From contig JAHNEJ010001453.1 in NCBI GenBank assembly GCA_022559845.1, positions 1-64,000 on the forward strand: a DNA stretch of 64,000 bases. The letters run 5' to 3'. Source of the DNA: Amorphophallus konjac. Its lineage: Eukaryota; Streptophyta; Magnoliopsida; Alismatales; Araceae. Shown one piece after another: positions 9,909 through 21,208 of this stretch. The notes beneath the pieces are model-generated. The model was given only the letters and a program-made list of their open reading frames with translations, ran no database searches and had not been told where the DNA came from. Numbering within the stretch: position 1 is the stretch's first letter; each line of letters opens with the position of its first letter. Both the position numbers and the translations under genes were made by a program.

Positions 9909-11317
9909 CTACATCAGGAGCTTAGGCGCTTTAGGCCTTAACTTCCCCAGTTCGGTTACATAAGCCCTCCACGGCTCACATTCCTCCACCACGTGCGCTA
10001 AGGCCTTTCCCGCAACACTTGTCTTCCAGGGAGCTTTAATGGCCTTCGCTTCCTTCGCGTCCGCTTCAGTGCCCAACTCCCTTTTTTTCAAAGGAACAAT
10101 GCCAGTCGGTGGCGGGAACGAATGATGTGGGATGCCAATCTGGAGACAGCACCGATGCGCACTGTAAAGGACGAACTCGGTCGCGCCGATCAGTTGAAGA
10201 TCAACTTCGGGAGAAGGCCTCATGAGGAGATCAAGCGAAAGCAAACATGCCGGTGCGCAAGCGAAGAAGCCTTGTGTCACGGTGCGGAAGTGAGACCGCC
10301 AGTCTTCACGTTTCTTCAGCCACGGAACGCGGTTCACTACAGTACCACCAAAGCCTAACACGTCGGCTATGTGGTGAAGCGGGCTTTGTTGGAAGAGCTT
10401 CGAAGCGGTTGGCATTCCCTCGCGGTGGTCGAATTTGAAATGCAAATCCAGCCAGCAATTCAAGACAAGTGCACAACCAAATGGAGGCTTACCCATGCTC
10501 GAGGCAGTAAGGCCACTATACAGGTAGGCGAGGACAGCGGGTCCCACCCTCTTTCCACGCCAAATCCCGCAGATAGCACTCAGTTGGTCTTCCTCCACTA
10601 TGTTGTCGGTATAAGGGAACAAGAGAGCACCCGCCAGACAGATAGTGAACCCCTTCATGATTCCCTCCAAATAGTCATCGTCTGGTGACCCTCTCAGGGC
10701 GTCCATGACCCACTCCGCAAGCTTTTGGAGATCGATCCCCTTCTGAGTACGGACCTTTCTAGCTGCGTCGGGCGGCATGAAGCTTCCAAGGACGCTTTCA
10801 GAAGTCCCCCGTGTCAGCATCCGCATAGCCTTCACCTTCCCGTCACTCTTGAATTTCTTCAATCCGAGCAGAAGTTCCACCTCCTCGAGGAGGATGGTCA
10901 CCTCGAAGGTCGGGAAGATAAAAGTGTGGGTCTGGGGATGCCAGACCTCCACTAGCGCGCCCATAGCCGCCCAGTCCATACGAATCTTCTCGTAATGCTT
11001 GGCGTGAATAAGGAGCCCCTGCAGATGCCACTTCGAGAGTATGGCCCTCATGCCAATGGAGATATTGGAAGTCAGCTTTGAAAGCCATGGCAGCTTGGAA
11101 AACTTCCTCGGGCCTGGGAAGAGTGGATATGGCTGGGAGAGGAAAGAAGAAGAAATGAAGGAAGTAAGAAGAAGGTTCACGTGCAGAAATTTGAAAAGAG
11201 TCGGCTTACCATATGCGACATGATCGTCCCACTCAGATGACCCTCGAGGTCGGAAAGTCGCCTAATCTCGCTGCTAGGCTTGCTCCTCTTCATAACGCGG
11301 GAAGACTCTCCTTCCAT
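9909..11317 (-). CDS. unit C: PMD/DUF7745-like protein (2 exons, intact)
   Basis: Exon 1 (11210-11317, 36 aa) reads MEGESSRVMKRSKPSS...RRLSDLEGHLS and ends at a GTAAGC donor. Exon 2 (9909-11132) follows a pyrimidine-rich acceptor, in phase 0, giving 443 aa. Landmarks: HAKHYEKIRMDWAAMGALVE, FEVTILLEEVELLLGL, GIWRGKRVGPAVLAYLYSG, and a Lys-rich stretch before the C-terminus. The 'ALVE.W.P.THTF.FP..E.T..LEEVE.LLGL' pattern is that of the PMD superfamily and the related DUF7745 proteins; the body aligns only loosely with A and B. The leader exon is clearly the same as in unit A. An upstream in-frame ATG (11380) would add 21 residues; the internal one is preferred by analogy to A. The function is unknown. 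Confidence 0.65.
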
Positions 11318-11406
11318 CCTGAAATCTCTAAATTTTCCTCTCCTTCCTCTCCTGAGCTTCCAAAACCCACCTTGGTGCATTTGAATGAGCTAGCCTAAGG
11401 GGAGTT

Positions 11407-11412
11407 CTTATA
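11407..11412 (-). promoter_or_regulatory. TATA box of unit C
   Basis: Minus-strand CCTATAAGAA is centred about 92 bases before the C start codon. No palindrome of the GCGTCC family was seen upstream of this promoter, unlike B and D. Confidence 0.5.
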
Positions 11413-11417
11413 GGAAG

Positions 11418-12470
11418 GGAAGGGTGCTACAGGACAGAACATGTCACATCAGTGGTCATTGTCAAGATTTTGTCTGGATCTCCTTTGAACTGTGGTGCGA
11501 TTCTGCTACCTTTTGATGTTGCTAACCTTTGCTGGCCTGTGCAGGTTTTACTAACGGACGTCTTTGTCCTATCTCCTGTACCACATTTCATTGGTTGGTC
11601 CCACCATGTCATGCATCATAGTATATGATACCTACGCTACTAGAACATGTCAAGGACCTTGCGGCCCGAACGAATCTGGGATTGGAGTTCCCCTTCAACA
11701 AAAATGGTGATGATCCCGGAAGAGTTTGGGTTGTACGGATAGGCCGTCAATTTGTGATAGAATGGGGACGACGGTTCCATTCAGTGAGTTGGTGCGCGGA
11801 TAAACGGGCCCCAACCCAGTATCAGCTCACCGGGTCGGTATCCTGACCCATTCTTCACAAGTTGACAATATTATCCTTGGCTATTTTCTATTTTTGTTTG
11901 TTTTAAATTTTTCTTTGAACCCAGCATGCATTCATATAGGACTTTGATTTATTGCGGAAGATCATTCAAGTGATTCGATTATGAAAGCCGTTGTGCTCCA
12001 ATTCCCACAAATATGAGATATTCCACTCCGAATAAAATACCAAGTTTCCTAGAGACGGCCCCGACGCTGCTCTTCCAAAGGAGACCCTTGTTTGGACAGA
12101 CCCTCAGATATTCCTTTACCTTTTTTTGACCCACCTTGGCCGCAGCACTTCCACATTGGCTGGTAACCGCTCCCCAAAGGTGAAACCTCCGATTTTATGA
12201 CCCAGGTACTTCCACACCGAGAAGTTGGTCCCCTTTTGTTTCGTGCCTGAGCGCACATCTCACCCTCCCTTATTTGATCTCCGTCCAAGCAATCGTCAAT
12301 ATTTGAAAGACCTTCTTCAAGGTCGCCTCATTGAAACTCCAGGAAAGATTCCAAACAGTAACGTCAAAAGCGTGTCTCATCACACCTTGGCATCAACTTA
12401 TCAGTCCGCTCCCACTTCACTCTACTCCATTTCCAACTACGTGTCGCTCCCTTGCAAAGCAGACGCCAAG
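11418..12470. other. no gene recognised between unit C and the LTR
   Basis: No convincing coding frame on either strand. The sequence is of mixed composition and leads into the purine-rich tract at 12471-12480. Confidence 0.4.
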
Positions 12471-12480
12471 GCGGGGCAGC
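12471..12480 (+). other. putative polypurine tract
   Basis: GCGGGGCAGC directly precedes TGTAGACAC. From general knowledge, Tat/Ogre-type Ty3/gypsy elements often show a G-rich tract ending GGCAGC or similar followed by an LTR starting TGTAGACAC. That places the 3' LTR start at 12481. Confidence 0.5.
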
Positions 12481-12741
12481 TGTAGACACGCCATTCCTGA
12501 CGTCTCCTGAGGAAGTCTCATATTACTATACGACGCCCCGCGACGGCTTACGCATTTCGAATCACTTGAGTACTTCCTTTTCTTGAGTCTTCTTCCGCCC
12601 TTTTCGGCATCCGGAATCGTCTCATCACGGCATTCGGACGGCATCAACACCAGTCAGACGCATCAAAAGGTTCCGGAACCAAGAAGGGTGTCTACCGGGC
12701 GGCTGCCGACGCCTAATCCGAGGACCCGGGTGGGTCTTAAT

Positions 12742-13375
12742 GGGGGCGTCCAGGCCCCTGGACGCCCCCATAATTTTAATTTATTTTATTATTTTCTCAG
12801 GGCCCAAAATAAATAAAATATATATATATTAATGGAGGCGTCCAGGCCCCTGGACGCCTCCATCAAAAAAAAACAAAAATAAAAAATGTGTAAAATACCA
12901 GTTGGCATAGAAAAAATAAAAAAATAAATAAAAATAAAAATAATTAATGGAGGCGTCCAGGCCCCTGGACGCCTCCATAAAAACAATTATAAAAAATCAA
13001 AATGCCAGCCTTGGCACAAAAGACAAATGAAAAATAATAAAATAATATATTTATAGAGGCGTCCAGGCCTCTGGACGCCTCCATCAACTCCCTCACGGGC
13101 GCCGCCCACCGAACGACGGTTTGTCGTGTTGGAAAAAAGCCAAATTATAGAGACGTCCGGTCAGCTGGACGCGCCCATTTCTGAATCACGAGGCGCCGCT
13201 CACAAAACCACGCGTTGTGCCAAACTGCGTGCGGCCGTCGTCGGTTTTCGGTGGAGATGTTAGAGGCGTCCGGCACCCTGGACGCCCCCACAAAAGTATT
13301 CCAAAAAAATCAATAAAAATAGAATAAAATATTATTTCGGCCCTGATGGAGGTGTCCAGGGTCCTGGACGCCTCC
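12742..13375. repeat. second palindrome array, directly upstream of the LTR TATA box
   Basis: Clear copies at 12742-12769, 12834-12861, 12949-12976, about 13055-13082, 13263-13289 and 13348-13375, plus a degenerate one near 13150-13172; spacing 85-115 bases. The first has arms of the G/C type (GGGGGCGTCC facing GGACGCCCCC); the next three have the A/T type (GGAGGCGTCC facing GGACGCCTCC). Spacers are A/T-rich but unlike the 64-bp units at 9.3-9.7 kb. The last copy ends 15 bases before the TATA box. Confidence 0.88.
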
Positions 13376-13389
13376 ACCTTCCGGAGCTC

Positions 13390-13397
13390 TATAAATA
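13390..13397 (+). promoter_or_regulatory. TATA box of the LTR
   Basis: CTCTATAAATAGAGG on the plus strand, itself a small palindrome. The following about 340 bases are GC-rich and would form the R/U5 or leader. Confidence 0.6.
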
Positions 13398-13980
13398 GAG
13401 GCCCACCCCCTCAGTTCTAGGGGAGCTAAGCAGTGATCCGATAGGCTGCCGGAGCCCAGAGGTTACGGAGTCATTTTTCTAACCCGTGGGGTCTTTTGTA
13501 GGTGGAGGTTCTGTCGGCTTCTCGGGTGCCCACGCTCGCGAGAGGAAGGTCGTCTTCATCCACCGCGCTTCTACGTCGTCCCCACACTGCCGGAGCTCCG
13601 CCGAATTTCACCACCGGCACATCCAATAAGCCAACTCTTTCCTTTTCTTCGTAGTTCTTTGCATTCATCATCTCGCATCCATCATCTCATTTTTCTCCTA
13701 CTCGAGTCCGAGAGGGGTTTAAAAGATAACACCAACCAGGTGTGTGTCTTCCCGTTATTTCGTCATTTTTATTGCAAGGATATGAATACTACACATTCAT
13801 CTTTCTAAGCCACTTGTCATTTGTTTGTCGTTGTTTTGCAAGGGTAGCCGAGGAAAGCCCTCTCCGTCGGCCGGCCGGAAGGAGAGGAAGAAGCAACCCG
13901 CCATCTCCCGCTCTTGAGGTAGGCGCGATCACTTTCTTATTTTGGGGTCTGTCGGCCCCTGGCGATCACATCTTTTCATC

Positions 13981-14540
13981 GAGGCCGCGGCGAGTCACTT
14001 CCCCAATGGCCGTTTAAATTTCTGTTATCATATTCTCTTTATATCCTGTTATATTTCGTTCATATCATCGAGGCCGCGGCGAGTCACTTCCCCAATGGCC
14101 GTTTAAATTTCTGTTCTCATATTCTCTTTATATCCTGTTATATTCTGCTCATATCATCGAGGCCGCGGCGAGTCACTTCCCCAATGGCCGTTTAAATTTC
14201 CGTTCTTACATTCTCTCTATATTCTGTTATATTCTGCTCATATCGTCGAGGCCGCGACGAGTCACTTCCCCAATGGCCGTTTAAATTTCCGTTCTTATAC
14301 TCTCTCTATATTCTGTTATATTCTGCTCATATTCTCGAGGCCGCGGCGAGTCACTTCCCCAATGGCCGTTTAAATCTCTGTTCTTATATTCTCTTTTATA
14401 TTCTGCTATATTCTGCTCATATTCTCGAGGCCGCGGCGAGTCACTTCCCCAATGGCCGTTTCAATTTTTGTTATTTAATTTCTGCACCATTCCCGTCCCC
14501 CCGAGGTCGCGGCGAGTCACTTCCCGCTATGGCCGTTTGA
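13981..14540 (+). repeat. 89-bp tandem repeat, seven copies
   Basis: The block GAGGCCGCGGCGAGTCAC...AATGGCCGTTT starts at 13981, 14070, 14159, 14248, 14337 and 14427, with a degenerate seventh at 14503. Periods are 89, 89, 89, 89, 90 and 76. Each unit is a conserved GC-rich half followed by a T-rich half (CATATTCTCTTTATATCCTG type). Copies differ by a few bases, and the last carries GCTATGGCCG instead of CCAATGGCCG. Confidence 0.93.
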
Positions 14541-14731
14541 ACCCCATATCTTGCTATATTATACTTGTCCCGCTCGCCCCGCCGGAGTAATCTCCCGTGG
14601 TGGCCCCTTCTCTCTCTTCTCTCATCTCTGTGTTGCAGCAAACAGCAAAACAAACAAAAAGAAGAGTCCGCGCGCTCTCCGCATCCTCTTCCCCGCACCA
14701 TCGAACTCCGAACCGCGTGACGTCGCTCACA

Positions 14732-16381
14732 CTAGGTTAATTATTTTAACATAATTAGGCCTTATAATGACTTATTAATCCAATAATCTTTTTATTAGTC
14801 TATTTAGCCCTTATAAATTTCAGAAAGTTCTATAAATAACTCAGAAATTATTACATAAATTCTGGGGCACTATAATATATGTCTACAAACCATAGCTCTA
14901 AACGTAGTGTCGTGAATGGAGACTTTTTTTTTTGCCTTTCCTCTCCTAAAGAAGTTATAATCCCTTTTTCCTTCTAAACATGGCATTTGCTTAAGAAAAG
15001 ATAATGATTGTTCGTTTTATGTGTTTTGTTGAAGGTAGATTAGGACAATAAAAATTGGCCAAGGTACTGATCGGAATTAACCCTAACTCAAATTCAAAAG
15101 ATGACTTCTAATCAAGTTCGAGTTTAGTTTAAATTCGAACTGATGAATCTAATTGGATTGAATCAAATCTTGCTAAATTCCTTCATCATTCACCCTCATC
15201 ATGTTCAAATGCCGTCTGTCTCCCTTTTATTTGAACCTTCCTAAAACCCAATGTTCAGAATAGAACAAGAAACGAGGGGTAACCTACTAGGAAGTGTGGC
15301 AATTTTTCTCTTACTTGGGCCTTTGCGAATGCAAAAAGCTAATATATTTTGGTCTTATGATAATTAGAAAAAAGAATGATTGAGAGTTTTTGTTAGATTA
15401 AATGAGAAAAATTATTAAGAAATGTGATCAAGTTTAAATTATAGTTCTAAGAATACCCTCCTCAAAGAGAAATATGTCATGAATAACCCTCTTAAAATAG
15501 CATACATAGTTTGCCCCTTAATTTGAATAATATCCAAAAAGTTAATGTGGCATATTTCCCTCTAACGTTATTTTAAGGTTTTAATTGTTATTTTGACATA
15601 AATAAATTAATTTTAACAAAATTGTTCATGCATAAATCTCAAATTACCTCCCCTTGGCTTCTTGCCTTTTATCCGCTTTCCTGATTTTAATAGTTACTTA
15701 ATATTGAAGGTCCTATGCTCATTGCATGGAGAGAGTGAGGACAAAGTGCACTCACAAGAAGTCCAAAACTATAACTTCCATAATATTTAGTTGTGCAGTT
15801 AATTATATCTATCATTTTTATTATGCACTCCCTAATGAGCTTATACATCTATTGATGACAATTGATCCTCAATTTCTTATACAAATTAACTCACTAGGTT
15901 TAATTAGTCTTTTATAGCCACTGTGATTTTGAAATGGAGTAGTGGTGGGTACGTCACCCCGGGTGACCCACCTCTAACTGATCGCAGGTGACTTATTTTT
16001 TCCCTTTACATGGATTCACAAAATCTAATTTTATCTCTAACTGACTCCAGTTAAGGAAAAAAAAGAGTCAAACCAGAATAACTCATCCCATGACGGCTAA
16101 TCTATCCTAACCTGACTTACTCCTATCAAAATGGCCCTTAGATAATGGATCCATGTGTGTATGCTTTGCCCTAACATCTTGAAAAGACAACCGGCACAAA
16201 AGCACAAATTAAATAGTTGGATCACTCACATTTCAGATTGATTCCTTTATTGGCACCATTAATTAGCTTTAGTGGGGAGGGCAATTTTTTTGGTCTCATG
16301 TAGCCGGATAATGTCCATGCACTGAGGCAAAAAGAATTGTTTATTTCCATTAAGAGAAATTGCCTCATTTAGATGAGGTAT
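14732..16381. other. AT-rich intergenic DNA, nothing recognised
   Basis: AT-rich with only short random open frames. No coding signature, RNA gene or transposon end was recognised. Confidence 0.5.
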
Positions 16382-16389
16382 ATATAACC

Positions 16390-17078
16390 CAATGTTATCA
16401 GAACCAGATCGGTGTCTGAACCAGACAATGAGCTGATTCGGTTCGAACCGGTTTGACTGTTTGTTTGAACTGGTTTGAACCGTGATGTCATTATAATATT
16501 GATATATGGTCCGACCCGATTCTATAACCTAATATAATAAGAAATAACTCAAATAAGATATAATGATCAAAATAAATAAACATACATGTATATATAGAAT
16601 AACTTGTAATTACTTGTTGGAAATAGAGTCTTTATGTTGATTCAAATATCTTCATTTATATGTTAGAAATAGAGCCTTTATGTTTAGTCCCATATTGGAA
16701 GTTAGAAAAATTTACTTGACTTTATATATTGGAGAGCTCAAGTCCACATCTTATGTCCCTTGGGTCAGGACCCAAGGGGCATAAGATGTGGACTTGAATT
16801 GTGTGTCGAATTAAATAGTTTGATCGAATATAAGTAAATAATATATTTATTTATTTATTTATTTATTTGTACCGGGCCGAGTCGGGTTTGGGAGTATCGA
16901 ATCATTTTTTATTTTATTTTTTACGGGGGAATAGGGTCGAACCGGCCCGAACCGGTTCAACGGTCGAACCGCGGGTTCGGACGATTTTTTACCATTTAAC
17001 CGGATCGGGCCTAATTGGGAACCGGTTTACTGTCGAACTGGTCCGACCGGTCGGTCCGATCCGGTTCTGATAACACTG
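16390..17078. mobile_element. non-autonomous hAT element, 8-bp TSD ATATAACC
   Basis: Terminal inverted repeats: left CAATGTTATCAGAACCAGAT, right complement CAGTGTTATCAGAACCGGAT, two mismatches in 20. ATATAACC at 16382-16389 is repeated perfectly at 17079-17086. Subterminal regions are full of GAACCGG / CCGGTTC motifs, as in other hAT miniature elements. The interior (about 16610-16860) contains a patch reading TAGTCCCATATTGGAAGTTA, which resembles plant LTR sequence and suggests a later insertion or capture, with the hairpin at 16739-16796. No transposase is encoded. Confidence 0.88.
16739..16796. repeat. 28-bp-arm near-perfect hairpin
   Basis: Left arm CAAGTCCACATC...CTTGGGTC (16739-16766), two-base centre AG, right arm GACCCAAGGG...GTGGACTTG (16769-16796). 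One mismatch in 28 pairs. It lies inside the hAT element. Confidence 0.9.
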
Positions 17079-17086
17079 ATATAACC

Positions 17087-18867
17087 CGGATAAACCAAAC
17101 ACAAAAGAAGCAACTACATAAAGAGCATATACTTCTGCAAACATACAGTCCATGTAATTAGGCTTAATCTAATTAAGTGACTTTTAATTTACTGTATGAT
17201 CTTATTTTGTTAAATAAACAAGCAAACAAAATTAGCTGTGTCATTAATTAGGACCCTAGATCCTTTGGCCGTCCACCATGGTAGATCAATGATTTACTTA
17301 ATTTTGAGTGTGAGTGAGATTAATATCATCAAATGAAACTAGCTAGTTAGTCCAATGCACACATGAACACAATCAATTTGTTACCATTTACTTTTTTTTT
17401 ATTTTTGTAAGGTAACTCTTCCGAGGGTCACTTTCATGTTGAATAAGGTACTCAGAATTCCCAAAAAATCTCATTTTTTATCAATTAAATAATAGTGATT
17501 TTTACGTATATACTCCTATAAATTTTGATTTTGTCAAATATACATTTCATATAAGCATATTATCATGAATATCCTTCGTTTAGATAGAAATATTACCGTT
17601 ATACCTCTTTATTTTACTGTCGTCGACAAGAAGAATATTCCGTGAAATATATCATCTACGGTCGTTAGATGTAAAAAATCTTTGGCAAAATCGAACTTTA
17701 CACGAGTATAAATATAAAAATCTTACTATTTAACTCACACTTGACTAGAGTTAAACACATGAGAGTTACGACGAGGGTATAATCGTGATATTATCTATAT
17801 TTATAAGATATTCGTGATAATATGTTTTGATGAAAGATATATTTGACAAGATCAAACTTTATAAGTGTATATATTATAAGTTGGGACATTAACGTAGATC
17901 TTTTTACAATAATGGTCACCCAAAATAAAAAAGAAAAATAACATGCATCATACATCAATCACTAGGCATATAAATATTTGATTATGACCGGCTTTTCAAA
18001 AGGATTAAAAGGGTTTGTTAATTGGTTAAAGAGCATTGAGCGATAGAAGATTGGAATAATTATTGTTACTTGTAAGTCTTATCCCCAGGATAATTCTATC
18101 GACAGTTGCCACCAACTCGTTCTAATTAAATCGGGATAACTTCTTACTCACTTTCTACTAAAGAAATGTCATAGAACGTGCTTTTAAAGCGATGAGAAGT
18201 TGGTCGTTTGCCATCAATATGATAGTAATTAGTAATTGTACGATAAGTTCTAAATGCAATAAATCTCTTGCCTACTGTCACTAGACGTGCTGATGGGTGA
18301 TTACCATTATATTAAGGCCCACTTTGATAAAAGAATAAGGTCGAACATGATTTTAATATTCGCCGGTTCCTCCACGCCTTCTCGGGTTAAAGTTGTAACT
18401 CACTTTGACGACAAATGGAGCGATTCATTCTAACCGACTCCGCAAGTCACAAAAAACACGGTTTGGCCGATTAAGCTTTTCGACCAAGATGGGTTGAACA
18501 ACTTGTTCGAGTGAAAAGCTCACTCGATTATCAAAGAGGACCTAAGTGATCGGTCAATCCAGAGCATTCAAAAGATTGTTTCTTTTTGCCATTTGAGTAT
18601 GTTAATAACAATTCTTTTATCACAGTAAAAAGTGTCAAGAACCCATCGAATCACGAATCATCTCCCATCCACAACAGGAAAGTCAAAAAGTTGTTGATAG
18701 GTTATATTGATCCAAGTTCTCTTTGGCATCACGTTCAGTATGGGGGATAAATAGGGATACCTTCCTCTTGTCCTCAAACTTTCATTTGGTGAAGTAAAAA
18801 TGGGATTTTTTTAATTTTTTAACTCTTATAATCTTTTATATTTATGGGTCAACACAACTAATCTAGA
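17087..18867. other. AT-rich intergenic DNA
   Basis: No coding frame or transposon end recognised. Confidence 0.45.
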
Positions 18868-19345
18868 TATTTTTTTTTTTTATGAAACCCTGTCTAGAGG
18901 TGAAATGGAAAGAGCTCCTCGACAAAGGAAACACTTCGCCATTAGACCACTAGGAGGTTAATTTTATTGAGAAAAGCATCAAATGTAAATTACATGATAC
19001 GGATGCTAGGCATACCTAACTTATCCAACCGAGTTGCACCCTTGATATTCGTGGGAAACTCATGGGAGAAAAAGAAAGAATTACATTTATTGGTGCATAC
19101 TAGAGAGGCTAACAAATCAGCAACAACATTTGCTTCTCTGAAGATATGAGTGACTGAGTCCCTTTGAGAGAGAAGTTCCATGATTTCTCTGACATATGTA
19201 GGGATAGACCATGGGCAGTGAACTTGCTTGTTGATGATTTGCACAAGGATTTTGGAGTCACATTCAATCAATGTCAGATGAGAGGTAACTATTTTAAGGT
19301 ATTTGAGTCCATCTAAGAGAGCTCTAACTTCAGCAATAATACTGT
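18868..19345 (-). mobile_element. L1-type LINE 3' end (RNase H-like domain, poly(A) tail)
   Basis: On the minus strand the frame reads IIAEVRALLDGLKYLK, then ECDSKILVQIINKQ and HIFREANVVADLLASL. These match the C-terminal RNase H-like (RVT_3) domain of plant L1 polyproteins. About 120 bases after the coding end the minus strand ends in a run of 13-14 As (18868-18882), the expected LINE tail. The element is severely 5'-truncated near 19345; no target duplication was identified. Confidence 0.75.
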
Positions 19346-20089
19346 TGGAAACCCCATAGATAATTACTTAAAATCTCTAATTATTTAGTGAAACACATTG
19401 CATCTCTAATTAGAAGAGTATGTCCCAATTTTCCTATATAAAATGGGTCTATTAGAAGAGATCGCTACCATCGGGTGCCAAGCCACGCCGCATAGACCGC
19501 AGTAACTTGCACGGTCTCCATCATCAGCGAGGGAGGAGCGGCCTCAACGCGCATTGATCAGGCCCACTTCCTATCTTTCCAAGTAAATGTTCCGAAGGTT
19601 GATGTCTCCGTGGCACGGCACCGTCGGCACTCTCGGCGATCAGCACGTGGGCTCCTCTCTTTACACTTCGCCCATGCTAATATGTTTGAATAAAATCTAT
19701 AAAATATTTAAATAATGTTAGAGAATTATTTAAAAAAATTAATAATTGAAATCTCCACCCTCTCATAATCTCTTTTAAAAATATACTTATCACGTCAATT
19801 TTTATTTTAGAGAATTTTTAAGATTTAGAGAGAGATAGTGAGAAAAAAGTGACACTTTCACCGTCCCCAAAAAAATGCCCAGTAATTATTTCTTTTCTCT
19901 CTAAATATTTTGAAAAAAATCCCCTTCCTTCCGATTGTTTGCAAATCGTAGTCTCAACTCTATTTGCAATCTAACTCTACAGGCAATCATTTCAAAGCGT
20001 AACGATTCCACTTTAGAGAATAAATTCTGTTCGAGAATTGATTTTTGTAACACCAAAAATACATCTTACTGTTGACACGTATAAAGACA

Positions 20090-20910
20090 AAAAAGAATAC
20101 TAGAGAGGGAAAGATTTGTGACCCAATATTTGACAGTCGAAAGGCCCGTGAAGACTTATGCGGCCGAGTAAGAGACAGCCCAACTCCTCATTGAGAGCCC
20201 GCTTACTATAAAATTAAGAGTCAAGGGCCCAAACAAGACTCACTAAACCTTGGCACGGTCGCCCATGTGAAAGCCTCCCCCATGCTCGGAGGAACTCAGG
20301 CGCGCCATCGACCAAGCCAATAAAAGACAAATAAGATGCTCTCTCAGGGATGCCCTGGGCTGGAACGACGTGCTCGGAGTCCGGACCTAGAAGAGGAATA
20401 TCCCTTATCCACCCATGGATCATCCCTTCACTGGGACTACCTGCGGCTGGGCATTTATCCCATATAACTATAAACGAACTCTACGCTACCATCTGAGAGT
20501 GAAAAATCCATGAGAATAAGAGGAGAGCAAGAGTCTCAGAACGGTAAGAGTTCATGTCGCGGACATAACGCCCCGGTCTCACAACCTCTCAAGATTCTCA
20601 CTACTTTGAAGAGGGAGCTTACGGCTGTTTAATCCCAGGGATCCCCTCCGGAATGATAAGTCAATCTTAACCTCCTCAACTGGTGAGGAGCATTCGCATG
20701 TCATATATCTCTTTTGCCTTCTTTCGCACCTTTCTCTTATCCTTGATGACTTAAGCATCGGAGAATTTTCCTTGGAGCAGTAATCTCATGCCCCTGATCG
20801 CTTCTTTTCCTTTTGTAGTAAATCGTCGTAAGGTGACTCCGTACGATTGATCTGGGATCTACTTTGCCCCAAATCTAACGACCTGCGACTCAACACGAGA
20901 TCTAGTCTCT
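20090..20910 (+). mobile_element. degenerate LTR remnant 1
   Basis: The stretch has LTR-like order: AATAAGATGCTCTCTCAGGG, a TATA-like CATATAACTATAAACG near 20460, then CTTATCCTTGATGACTTAAGCATCGGAG, a phrase type common in the U5 of plant LTRs, and ACTCAACA near 20900. It is related to 28321-28770. Ends are not fixed by a target duplication. Confidence 0.5.
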
Positions 20911-21168
20911 TCAAATATTAATATATTTATTGAACGAACATCTAAATATAGGTTACAAATATGTGTTACGAACAAATGTTCCTAGACCATTTTCTAATTC
21001 CTTCCGCCTCCCACCATTTGAAAAGAGCGCACAAACATAGATGCTCATGAATCAGTAGATTAAATTCATGACCTTCCTCCGAACTCGTTACTCGTTAGTA
21101 TCCCACAATCCTTAAAACCTGAAGCTCTTAGTTTTTTTTTTCTGGATAACGCAGAAGAAAAAAGGGTT

Positions 21169-21208
<40 letters not shown>

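Larger units (their letters stand above)
1..14731 (+). mobile_element. candidate 3' portion of a large Tat/Ogre-like retrotransposon with antisense PMD genes
   Basis: All four PMD-type units lie on the minus strand directly upstream of a plus-strand LTR with a plausible polypurine tract. Extra antisense ORFs between pol and the 3' LTR are an established peculiarity of Tat-lineage Ty3/gypsy elements. The palindrome family shared by the LTR and by unit B and D promoters ties the genes to the LTR. No pol sequence is visible in the window, so this assignment is an inference. Confidence 0.42.
12481..14731 (+). mobile_element. putative Tat/Ogre-like 3' LTR
   Basis: Starts TGTAGACACGCC and probably ends CGTCGCTCACA at 14731, where the sequence changes abruptly from GC-rich and repeated to AT-rich single-copy-like DNA. 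It contains in order: about 260 bases of unique U3, the second palindrome array, a plus-strand TATA box, a transcribed-looking region, and an 89-bp tandem repeat. Its length (2.25 kb) is normal for this lineage. No second LTR is in the window, so the pair cannot be compared and the ends remain inferred. It could also be a solo LTR next to unrelated PMD genes. Confidence 0.5.
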
